Positions 1 through 6,139 of a stretch of 9,260 nucleotides of DNA are shown piece after piece. Source of the DNA: an uncultured Bacilli bacterium (GTDB lineage Bacteria; Bacillota_I; Bacilli_A; RF39; UBA660). Below the pieces are notes generated by a model. That model saw only the letters and a program-made list of their open reading frames with translations. It was not told where the DNA came from and searched no databases. Numbering within the stretch: the stretch's first letter is position 1; every line of letters begins with the position of its first letter. The DNA lies in NCBI GenBank assembly GCA_947624635.1, contig CANQLF010000075.1:1-9260 (forward strand), in the 5' to 3' direction. The translations under genes and the position numbers were made by a program.

Positions 1-1009
1 AATTGCCTTCTACTTTATCTAAGTGAGTTATACCAAAACTTTCTTTTTTAAATTCATCACTATTTATAATTTGGAATATTCTAGATGCAGATAAATTAAA
101 ATCCTTAACCTTATCTAAAAGCATACCAACATAATCAATTATAGATGTTACTCTACCAAAATAGTTATATATAATAAGAGCTTCCGCTACTTCTAAATGA
201 TTGCTTAATATTAAAATAACAGCTATAACAATTAGAAGAAAATCTGATAAATCTGTTGTAAAACCCCTTAAAAGGTTAAAAGATCTTTGTGTATCTTGCA
301 TATCATATCTGGTTTTATTTAATTCTTTTACCTTATTATGTAATTCACCTATAAACCCATCTTCTGCATTAAGCATTTTTATATCTCTTGCGCCTCTTAC
401 AATTTCTCCTACAAAACCAGATACTTTTTCATTTTGTTTTCTAGATATTTTATCTTTAATATTATATCTTTTAACTTTTGTGTTTTCTATAATAAATAAT
501 ATTATAACTACTGTTAATACATATAGAAATAAAATCTTATTTATTATAAATATAGCACCAAATATACCTATATCAGTTATTATATGTGATATATAAATAT
601 TTAAAACATTAAATATATCAGCTAATCTACTTGTATCGTTTGTAAGTCTTTGAATAAATACTCCAGATGAATTAGTATCCAATATTTTATTTTCCAATTT
701 TAGTATTTGTTTGCCTAAATCAGTTTGTATTTTTATAAGACTTTCTCTATATATTACTTGTGAATAATGAGCAGATAAATAATGTATTACATTTCTTAAA
801 TTTTCAACTAAGAAAACTATTAATGAAATAAATATCAATTGATAAAACATATTACTAGTAAGTTTAATTATTATTTGTGCACTTAATATTGGGATAATTA
901 TACTTATTATAATGTGTAATATATTCATAATTATATATTTTATTAGCTCAGCTTTTTGATCTTTTGTATAATTCCAAGCAAATTTTATATTACTAATTAA
1001 TTCTCTCAT
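1..1009 (-). CDS. ABC transporter, exporter-type permease (N-terminal 336 residues; ATPase domain off the left edge)
   Basis: The frame opens with ATG at 1009 and stays open to the window edge, giving 336 residues that begin MRELISNIKFAWNYTK. About six hydrophobic helices are visible (roughly residues 24-50, 57-77, 137-156, 158-175, 250-270 and 275-297), the layout of a type IV (B-family) ABC exporter membrane domain. SGVFIQRLTNDTSRLADIF at about 115-133 and EIVRGARDIKMLNAE at 202-216 match the conserved cytoplasmic coupling regions of that fold. The last visible residues (SASRIFQIINSDEF, then HLDKVEGN) are the usual linker into the nucleotide-binding domain, so the full protein should be near 570-600 residues. 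It may work as a homodimer or pair with a second half-transporter outside the window. The substrate cannot be told. It has its own promoter at 1031-1059 and a GTGATAAG ribosome site just before the ATG. Confidence 0.9.
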   Translation of the reverse strand, partial: MRELISNIKFAWNYTKDQKAELIKYIIMNILHIIISIIIPILSAQIIIKLTSNMFYQLIFISLIVFLVENLRNVIHYLSAHYSQVIYRESLIKIQTDLGKQILKLENKILDTNSSGVFIQRLTNDTSRLADIFNVLNIYISHIITDIGIFGAIFIINKILFLYVLTVVIILFIIENTKVKRYNIKDKISRKQNEKVSGFVGEIVRGARDIKMLNAEDGFIGELHNKVKELNKTRYDMQDTQRSFNLLRGFTTDLSDFLLIVIAVILILSNHLEVAEALIIYNYFGRVTSIIDYVGMLLDKVKDFNLSASRIFQIINSDEFKKESFGITHLDKVEGN

Positions 1010-1030
1010 ACTTATCACACTTTCAAATAA

Positions 1031-1059
1031 ATTTTATATTTAAAACCATTATTTGTCAA
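1031..1059 (-). promoter_or_regulatory. Sigma-A type promoter of the ABC exporter gene
   Basis: Read on the minus strand there is a perfect -35 TTGACA (1059-1054), a 17-bp spacer and a -10 TAAAAT (1036-1031, five of six matches). Transcription would begin near 1024, leaving a leader of only about 15 nt that is almost entirely the GTGTGATAAG ribosome site. The spacer carries a 16-bp sequence that recurs upstream of the collagen-like gene. Confidence 0.7.
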
Positions 1060-1063
1060 CTAG

Positions 1064-1095
1064 AAAAAAACTAAATAAATTTAATTATTTAGTTT
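1064..1095 (-). terminator. Hairpin terminator of the GH3 gene, overlapping its stop codon
   Basis: On the minus strand AAACTAAATAA (1095-1085) pairs perfectly with TTATTTAGTTT (1078-1068) across a 6-nt loop and runs into a T tract ending at 1064. The stem is 11 bp but AT-rich. The TAA stop of the GH3 gene (1087-1085) is inside the stem. Confidence 0.6.
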
Positions 1096-2461
1096 CAAAT
1101 AACATACCTTTATAATATTTCCAAGCAATAACCTTAAATGCTAGTTTATCTATTTGATTTGTACTTATTGTTCCTTTACTTACCGCATCACGTACTTTAG
1201 CTATATCTTTTTCATAATCTGTTGTAATTATTAAGTCATTACCTGCAAGTATTGCTTTTGTTACAGCATCATCTATAGTACTAACTGCACCCATATCTAA
1301 ATCATCAGTAATAATTATTCCAGTAAATCCAAGTTCACTTCTTAAAATGTTGTGAATACTTGTAGAAAGTGATGCTGGATTATCTTTATCTATACTTGTT
1401 ACTGTATTATGACTTACTAGAATACTTTCAGCTCCAACATCAATTCCTGATTTAAATGGTGGAAGATCATTTTTTCTAATATCTTCAATGCTTCTACTAT
1501 CAGTTGATGCACCACTATGTGTATCTGTATTATTTCCATAACCTGGGAAATGTTTTAAAGTATATGATACACCAGTATTTTTACTTGCCTCTATTACCGT
1601 TTTAGCAAAATCACTTGTAGTTTTTGTATCTTGCTGTAAGGCTCTATCATACATATAATCATCTCTTGAAGTTGTAACATCTACTACAGGTGCTAGGTTA
1701 AGATTTAATCCTAAATTACTTAATATTTTACTTTTTTCTATAGTATCATTTTTAATTGCATCTAATCCACCACTATTATATAATTCACTGGATGATGGGA
1801 ATTTTTTAGGCGCTAAATTAGGATTACTACTTACTCTAACTACATTGCCACCTTCTTCATCAACTGCAGTTAAAAGTGGAATGTTAGAATTATTTTGTAA
1901 TTTTTTTATCATATCTTTAACTTCTTGTTCAGTCTTATTTTTAAAATCTCTTTCAAAGAAAACAAAACCTCCAAATTTATATTTTTTTAAATCTTCAATT
2001 TGATTAAATTCTGGATATCTAACTAAAAATAATTGACCTATTTTGTCATCTAGAGACATCTTCTTTAATTTGTCATAAGCTAAAATATAATAGTTACTAA
2101 ACACCCCATTATCTAACCATTCACTTGGGATACCATTTTCATCAGTTTCAGATTTCATAGTAGTATAACTTACTATTTTACCATCTTGAATATCTTTGTT
2201 TTTATCTAATAGGCCAGTGTACTCTATCGCAATATTTGTACCTAGTGGTACATCTATATCATCAATATTAAATGTATATATTACATTATCTTTATCCTGA
2301 AGAGTAACAAGACCATCACTTATAGATAAAACCGTAGCTTCCATATTATTAGTATTTTCTTTAACATTATTTTTCAAAGAATTAATGGAAACTAAACTTA
2401 TTAGTAAAAGTAAGAATATACCTATCGCACTAATAATTGTTTTTTTATTTGTTTTATTCAT
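1085..2461 (-). CDS. Membrane-anchored family 3 glycoside hydrolase (NagZ-like beta-N-acetylhexosaminidase)
   Basis: The 458-residue product has an N-terminal membrane helix (about residues 8-27), a small beta-rich domain (about 40-100) and a GH3 TIM barrel (about 125-455). Family signatures are DEEGGNVVRV near 201-210, LNLAPVVDV near 255-262, KHFPGYG near 303-309 followed by D-T-H at 313-315 (the Asp-His acid/base dyad of NagZ enzymes), and ITDDLDMGA near 384-392, which holds the nucleophile aspartate. The position after KHFPG is Tyr instead of the more common His, a variant I believe occurs in Firmicutes. The likely role is removing terminal N-acetylglucosamine from cell-wall fragments outside the membrane. 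I place the start at ATG 2461, since the in-frame GTG at 2470 is part of the AGGTGATAA ribosome site. The gene stands alone between two terminators. The exact substrate is inferred from the family. Confidence 0.9.
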   Translation of the reverse strand: MNKTNKKTIISAIGIFLLLLISLVSINSLKNNVKENTNNMEATVLSISDGLVTLQDKDNVIYTFNIDDIDVPLGTNIAIEYTGLLDKNKDIQDGKIVSYTTMKSETDENGIPSEWLDNGVFSNYYILAYDKLKKMSLDDKIGQLFLVRYPEFNQIEDLKKYKFGGFVFFERDFKNKTEQEVKDMIKKLQNNSNIPLLTAVDEEGGNVVRVSSNPNLAPKKFPSSSELYNSGGLDAIKNDTIEKSKILSNLGLNLNLAPVVDVTTSRDDYMYDRALQQDTKTTSDFAKTVIEASKNTGVSYTLKHFPGYGNNTDTHSGASTDSRSIEDIRKNDLPPFKSGIDVGAESILVSHNTVTSIDKDNPASLSTSIHNILRSELGFTGIIITDDLDMGAVSTIDDAVTKAILAGNDLIITTDYEKDIAKVRDAVSKGTISTNQIDKLAFKVIAWKYYKGMLFETK

Positions 2462-2522
2462 CTTTATCACCTATTCAATGTAATTATATTTATAAACTTA
2501 ATTTTTATTACATCTCAAAGAT

Positions 2523-2531
2523 ATTATATCA
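2523..2531 (-). promoter_or_regulatory. Extended -10 promoter candidate for the GH3 gene
   Basis: TGATATAAT on the minus strand (2531-2523) is a full extended -10 element about 60 nt before the ATG. No good -35 sits 17 bp upstream, which extended -10 promoters tolerate. A second TATAAT lies at 2556-2551. The rest of the 2462-2583 gap is AT-rich sequence in which I see no further structure. Confidence 0.45.
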
Positions 2532-2583
2532 TTACATTTTTAATAAAACTATTATAATCTATTTATAATTTTTAATTTACGTA

Positions 2584-2619
2584 AAACAAACAAAAGTAAA
2601 AATATGATTATTTCTACTT
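2584..2619 (-). terminator. Hairpin terminator of trxB, overlapping its stop codon
   Basis: On the minus strand AAGTAGAAATA (2619-2609) pairs with TATTTTTACTT (2604-2594) through an 11-bp stem with one G-U pair and a 4-nt ATCA loop. A T-rich tail (TTGTTTGTTTT) follows. The TAG stop of trxB (2616-2614) is inside the stem. Confidence 0.55.
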
Positions 2620-3522
2620 CTTATTCATTTCTTTTATTGCAGTAGTTGCAGCAATACTTCCATCTGATACTGCAGTGGTTAGTTGTCTTAAACTTTTTAC
2701 CCTTGCATCTCCTGCAACATATATTCCATCAGTTTTTGTGTGCACATCATCTTTTGATATTATATATCCATATTCATTTAAATCAACTACATTTGAAAAT
2801 ATTTCATTTTTTGGATCTTGTCCTATTGCAATGAATAATGCATCTATTTTTATATCTTTAGTTTTTCCATTATTATCTTTAACTGTTATACTTTCTATTT
2901 TTCTCTTTCCATTTAATTTTTCAATTGTAGAGTTTAGAATAAATTCTACATTCTTCTTTTCTTTTAATTCATCGCTATATTTTACTTCTCCTCTAAATTC
3001 ATCTCTTCTATGAATTAAATATACTTTTTGTGCTATATCAGATAAGTAGATTGCATCTTCTAAAGCGGTGTTTCCTCCACCATTTACCGCAACTGTTTTT
3101 CCTTTATATAATCTTCCATCACAAGTTGCACAGTAAGATACACCTTTACCTACAAAATCACTTTCTTTTTCTATATTTAATTTTCTATTTTCTACACCTG
3201 TTGCGATAATTATAGATTTTGCTTGATATTCACCCTTTTTTGTTGTAACTATCTTATCTTCACTAACATGTATTACTGTTTCATATTTTACTATTCCACC
3301 TAACTTTTTAACTTGATTATAAAGGTTTGTTGCAAAATCAAAACCAGAAATAGATTCTATTCCAGGATAATTCTCTACTTTGTGGGCATTTATGATTTGT
3401 CCGCCATAACTTTTTGCTTCAAATATTAATACTTTTTTATTTGCTCTTAAAGCATAAAGTGCACTTGTAAATCCTGCTGGTCCTGCACCTATTATAATTA
3501 TATCGTAAATATCATTATTCAT
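2614..3522 (-). CDS. trxB: Thioredoxin reductase (NADPH, FAD)
   Basis: The 302-residue length is typical of low-molecular-weight bacterial thioredoxin reductase, which passes electrons from NADPH through FAD and a redox disulfide to thioredoxin in the cytoplasm. Visible in order are the FAD dinucleotide fold GAGPAG (12-17), ENYPG (50-54), the active-site CATC (131-134), the NADPH-binding GGGNTALEDA (148-157), HRRDEFR (171-177) and the C-terminal FAD site GDARVKSLRQLTTAVSDG (about 271-288). The HRR motif is the usual NADPH 2'-phosphate recognition, which argues against a ferredoxin-NADP reductase look-alike lacking the CxxC. The ribosome site is AAAGGA ahead of ATG 3522. The start lies 27 bp after the HD gene's stop, so it is probably co-transcribed with the genes upstream. 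Confidence 0.96.
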   Translation of the reverse strand: MNNDIYDIIIIGAGPAGFTSALYALRANKKVLIFEAKSYGGQIINAHKVENYPGIESISGFDFATNLYNQVKKLGGIVKYETVIHVSEDKIVTTKKGEYQAKSIIIATGVENRKLNIEKESDFVGKGVSYCATCDGRLYKGKTVAVNGGGNTALEDAIYLSDIAQKVYLIHRRDEFRGEVKYSDELKEKKNVEFILNSTIEKLNGKRKIESITVKDNNGKTKDIKIDALFIAIGQDPKNEIFSNVVDLNEYGYIISKDDVHTKTDGIYVAGDARVKSLRQLTTAVSDGSIAATTAIKEMNKK

Positions 3523-3541
3523 TTTTTTTAGTCCTTTCTAT

Positions 3542-3564
3542 TTTTATGATTAATCTTCATAAAA
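3542..3564 (-). other. Intergenic hairpin at the HD gene stop codon
   Basis: TTTTATGA (3564-3557 on the minus strand) pairs perfectly with TCATAAAA (3549-3542) over a 7-nt loop that contains the end of the HD reading frame. There is no T tract afterwards and the trxB ribosome site follows at once. It is more likely a processing or stability element within a transcript than a terminator. It could be chance in AT-rich DNA. Confidence 0.3.
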
Positions 3565-4242
3565 CTTTTCCCATTTTTTATTATTTATAAAAAGATTAGG
3601 ATGTAAATTCATTTTTTTAGAGAAAGATTTTACTGCATTAAATATTTTTTTAGTGAAATAGTAATCATTTAATTCATCTAAATCTAATTTATCATCACAT
3701 TCAAAATAAATGTTGAGATTATCGTTTTTAATATCTATTTTAATATCATTTACAAATTGATATTGTCTATTTCCAATTGCATTTTTACCTTCACAAGTTA
3801 TTCTAGTTTTCCTAACATCTAATTTATCAGCTAATATAAGTACTATTTGTATAATATTATCTGTTTCAAAACCATTACTATGATTTTTAATTGCTTCTAA
3901 AATTAAATCTTGATTTTTTAAAATAATATTATTTTTTTTAAAATATTTTTTTGCGTATTTATAACTTCTATATTGATGTCCATCTTTTCCTTTTATACAT
4001 CCAGTATCATGCAAAATTGCCGCTATTTTAGTTTCGTAAATAAATTCTTCATCATAATTTAAATTTTTGATAAGTTCTTCACAATAATTAGATACATTAG
4101 TTACATGTATTAAATCATGATGAGCATAACTACCATGTTTTAATGCATATTCATGTATACCATTATATAGTGAAATAATTTTATTATCCGAAACTATTTC
4201 ATTAAAATATTCTTTTGCAGTTTTACTAGGACAATCTACCAT
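3550..4242 (-). CDS. HD-domain metal-dependent phosphohydrolase
   Basis: The 230-residue protein has the HD superfamily pattern: a His in the HHDLIHV segment (about 41-47), the paired His-Asp of AAILHDTG (78-79), a His after GKD (89), the NHSNG histidine (121) and the Asp of LILADKLD (139). These residues bind one or two metal ions and usually hydrolyse phosphomonoesters or nucleotides. The C-terminal 80 residues (RKTRITCEGKN onward) are a mixed alpha/beta extension that I do not recognise. The substrate is unknown. I place the start at ATG 4242: an in-frame GTG at 4251 lies inside the GTGATAA ribosome site, as in the GH3 gene. It sits 58 bp after the carboxymuconolactone-decarboxylase-like gene and 27 bp before trxB, with no clear promoter or terminator in either gap, so the three may be one operon. 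Confidence 0.85.
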   Translation of the reverse strand: MVDCPSKTAKEYFNEIVSDNKIISLYNGIHEYALKHGSYAHHDLIHVTNVSNYCEELIKNLNYDEEFIYETKIAAILHDTGCIKGKDGHQYRSYKYAKKYFKKNNIILKNQDLILEAIKNHSNGFETDNIIQIVLILADKLDVRKTRITCEGKNAIGNRQYQFVNDIKIDIKNDNLNIYFECDDKLDLDELNDYYFTKKIFNAVKSFSKKMNLHPNLFINNKKWEKFYED

Positions 4243-4300
4243 ATTTATCACATATCATTTCTAATAACTAATTAACTTTTTTATAAATATATACTATTTT

Positions 4301-4618
4301 TTAATCATTATATACTTCTTCTATAAGAGGAAATACACTCCATGCTTTTGGCCAACCTGCATAAAATGCAAGTTGTGTTACTACTTCTACGACTTCTTCT
4401 TTTGTTAATCCATGTTTTCTACCTAATATTAAATGTGCTTTTACTTGCGGATATAATCCCATTGCCATTAGAGCTGATATTGTAATTAAACTTCTATCTC
4501 TTAGGGATAACCTATCTTCTCTACTCCATACTTCTCCAAATAAAACATCATCGTTAAGTTCTGCAAATTTAGGAGCTAAATTTCCTAAATTATCTCTTCC
4601 TGCAGTTTGTTTTTCCAT
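4301..4618 (-). CDS. Carboxymuconolactone decarboxylase (CMD) family protein, cysteine-free
   Basis: This 105-residue single-domain protein matches the CMD fold: GRDNLGNLAPKFAELND at 7-23, WSREDRLSLRDRSLITISALMA at 31-52, YPQVKAHL at 56-63, GLTKEEVVEVVTQLAFYAGWPKAW at about 70-93. The family forms small all-helical oligomers and includes decarboxylases of aromatic catabolism and AhpD-type peroxidases. AhpD activity needs a CxxC pair and this protein contains no cysteine at all, so despite its proximity to trxB it cannot be a thiol peroxidase of that kind. Nothing nearby suggests aromatic degradation. The function is therefore unassigned. The ribosome site AGAAGGA lies 6-7 nt before ATG 4618, and an extended -10 promoter lies at 4643-4651. 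It is probably the first gene of a CMD-HD-trxB transcript. Confidence 0.88.
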   Translation of the reverse strand: MEKQTAGRDNLGNLAPKFAELNDDVLFGEVWSREDRLSLRDRSLITISALMAMGLYPQVKAHLILGRKHGLTKEEVVEVVTQLAFYAGWPKAWSVFPLIEEVYND

Positions 4619-4642
4619 ATGTATCCTTCTTTCTATATGTTT

Positions 4643-4651
4643 ATTATATCA
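4643..4651 (-). promoter_or_regulatory. Extended -10 promoter for the CMD-HD-trxB genes
   Basis: TGATATAAT on the minus strand (4651-4643) is a complete extended -10. Transcription would start near 4636, about 18 nt before the ATG. It is nearly the same element as the one before the GH3 gene. No convincing -35 is seen, since the upstream bases are AT runs from the neighbouring terminator. Confidence 0.5.
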
Positions 4652-4673
4652 CTATTAAAGAAAAAATATATAT

Positions 4674-4697
4674 TAAAAAACCGTTATTTCTAACGGT
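4674..4697 (-). terminator. Rho-independent terminator of the anchored surface protein gene
   Basis: On the minus strand ACCGTTA pairs perfectly with TAACGGT (4697-4691 with 4686-4680) around a GAAA tetraloop and is followed directly by a T tract. It starts 6 nt after the stop codon at 4704. This is the best terminator in the window and separates the surface-protein gene from the CMD-HD-trxB group. Confidence 0.85.
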
Positions 4698-4703
4698 CCT
4701 TAA

Positions 4704-5996
4704 TTAATTATGTAATTTCTTTTTACTTAAATATATTCCTATACCAGCTACTATCAATAAAGATGCTCCACCAAGTATGAAATAATTAATTATTCCATCA
4801 TATGTTTTAGGATTATTTACAGATGCTTCATCTGCATATGCAACAGCATAAGTAGAAAATTTGTCTGTTTCAAATGAAATATTTTTTCCATCTTTAGATA
4901 CTGTAGTATTTAAAGTTTCTATTTTATTATCATGTTTTCTCAAAACATAATATTTTCTAACATATCCTTTTTTAACAGTAGGAAGATTTTCAGGTATTGC
5001 AACTGATAATTTAATTGGTTCTGTTAATTCTGTTATATAACCTGTTTTTTCACTTGATTTAACTAAAATTGAAATATCAAAGAAATCAGATACATTCATA
5101 TTTTTGTTTACGCTAGCAAATTCATTTTTTACTTCATCAGAAACTTCTGTTTTTTTAGCGTCTAATGATATAGTAACATCACTACTGTCAGCCATTTCTA
5201 CTAATTCTGGGAAATTTTTTAAAGATTCCTTTAATATATTTCCAAGATTTTGAGAATTTTCTACAGAAGCAGTTCCATTACTATTAATTTCTGGTTTAAT
5301 AGTTGTTTCTGGAACTTTTGAATAAACTTCAATTCCGCTATCCATGTTGATACCATAGAACCACATATAACCAGCAGACATCTTTGATAGATCTTCAGGA
5401 ACTTTAACATCCATATCTATTTCGTCAGTTTTATAAACTTCCTTTCCATCTTTAATTAAAGATACAACAAGATTAACTTTAGAATTATTTTTATACCAAC
5501 GCCATCTATATGTATAAAGACCATCTTCAGTTACTTCATATTTATTGTCAGATTTATGCCAATCTAGATATACATAAACTTTTCCATTTTCATTTACTGT
5601 TGAAACTCTGGCTTCAGTTTTATATGTATCATTTTCTTCTAATTCATTAGATATAAAGAATCCTTGTTGAGCTCCAGTACTACCTACTTTAGAGTCATTT
5701 TGTTTTAAAATATCTGCACGCTTTACATTTACAGTGATTTCATTAATAATATCACCATCTGATAACCTATCAGCAGAGTTAAAAGTATATGGACCAGTAA
5801 ATGCATTGTTATCAGTATCTTTATCTTTAGCTCCTTCTAACTTAGTAACAAGATCACTAACTCTAGTTGCAAAGCCATACATATTGCCTTCTCCGACTTT
5901 CCATTCTAGATTGCTAGTAGTAGCACTAGCACTTACACTAGTAAACATCATAAACATCATTGCAAATCCTAAAATACCACAAAATAATTTTTTCAT
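4704..5996 (-). CDS. Secreted, wall-anchored surface protein with variant sorting signal (NPKTYD)
   Basis: The 430-residue protein starts with a signal peptide (MKKLF, hydrophobic core to about 20, likely cut after ASA at 23-25). Residues 26-230 form a Trp/Tyr-rich, beta-looking ectodomain of unknown identity, with YTYRWRWYKN at 161-170 and GYMWFYGINMDSGIEVY at 209-225. Residues about 245-388 resemble a C-terminal domain common in clostridial surface proteins (EPIKLSVAIPENL, KYYVLRKHDNKIETL, FETDKFSTYAVAY). The end is NPKTYD at 395-400, a membrane helix at about 404-423 and a basic KKK tail, which is the organisation of a sortase substrate with an NPxTx rather than LPxTG motif. The ribosome site AGGAGAGGAGAG before ATG 5996 is strong. 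Expression is driven by a promoter with a nine-G spacer (6060-6088), and a terminator follows at 4674-4697. The ligand is unknown. Confidence 0.85.
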   Translation of the reverse strand: MKKLFCGILGFAMMFMMFTSVSASATTSNLEWKVGEGNMYGFATRVSDLVTKLEGAKDKDTDNNAFTGPYTFNSADRLSDGDIINEITVNVKRADILKQNDSKVGSTGAQQGFFISNELEENDTYKTEARVSTVNENGKVYVYLDWHKSDNKYEVTEDGLYTYRWRWYKNNSKVNLVVSLIKDGKEVYKTDEIDMDVKVPEDLSKMSAGYMWFYGINMDSGIEVYSKVPETTIKPEINSNGTASVENSQNLGNILKESLKNFPELVEMADSSDVTISLDAKKTEVSDEVKNEFASVNKNMNVSDFFDISILVKSSEKTGYITELTEPIKLSVAIPENLPTVKKGYVRKYYVLRKHDNKIETLNTTVSKDGKNISFETDKFSTYAVAYADEASVNNPKTYDGIINYFILGGASLLIVAGIGIYLSKKKLHN

Positions 5997-6012
5997 TTTT
6001 TCTCTCCTCTCC

Positions 6013-6060
6013 TATTATTGAAATATTGAAAAAACCATTATTTTCACTATTTCAATAATA
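6013..6060 (-). promoter_or_regulatory. 48-bp imperfect palindrome between the -10 and ribosome site of the surface gene
   Basis: TATTATTGAAATA (6060-6048 read on the minus strand) is a perfect 13-bp inverted repeat of the bases at 6025-6013. After one mismatch a further 6 bp pair (6046-6041 with 6032-6027), leaving an 8-nt loop. It begins on the last base of the -10 and ends right before the AGGAGAGGAGAG ribosome site, so it covers the transcription start. It could be a repressor operator or a leader hairpin. Confidence 0.6.
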
Positions 6061-6088
6061 TTCTATAAAAATCCCCCCCCCGTGTCAA
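6060..6088 (-). promoter_or_regulatory. Promoter with a nine-G spacer tract (likely phase-variable) for the surface protein gene
   Basis: On the minus strand there is a perfect -35 TTGACA (6088-6083), a 17-bp spacer and a -10 TAGAAT (6065-6060, five of six). The spacer contains nine consecutive G (6081-6073). At this length the -35 to -10 distance is the 17-bp optimum, so the sequenced state is predicted to be ON. Gain or loss of G by slippage would change the spacing. Confidence 0.75.
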
Positions 6089-6109
6089 GATTTTTTCCAC
6101 AATTTTTAG

Positions 6110-6139
6110 AAAAAAATGTAAAATGAAATTTTTTCATTT
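6110..6139 (-). terminator. Weak hairpin terminator candidate after the VanZ-family gene
   Basis: AAATGAAA (6139-6132, minus strand) pairs with TTTCATTT (6128-6121) over a 3-nt loop, then TACA and seven T (6116-6110). The stem has a single G-C pair, so its strength is doubtful. The TGA stop (6136-6134) is inside it. Confidence 0.3.

Noticed and set aside
201..596. Plus-strand open frame of 131 codons
   Set aside because: It is antisense to the ABC exporter membrane domain, whose minus-strand translation has clear family motifs. The plus-strand product resembles nothing and has no ribosome site.
2646..3013. Two plus-strand open frames inside trxB
   Set aside because: They are antisense to the thioredoxin reductase motifs and have low-complexity hydrophobic products.
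5734..6021. Plus-strand open frame across the start of the surface protein gene
   Set aside because: It is the antisense shadow of the signal-peptide region. The strong ribosome site and promoter point to the minus strand.
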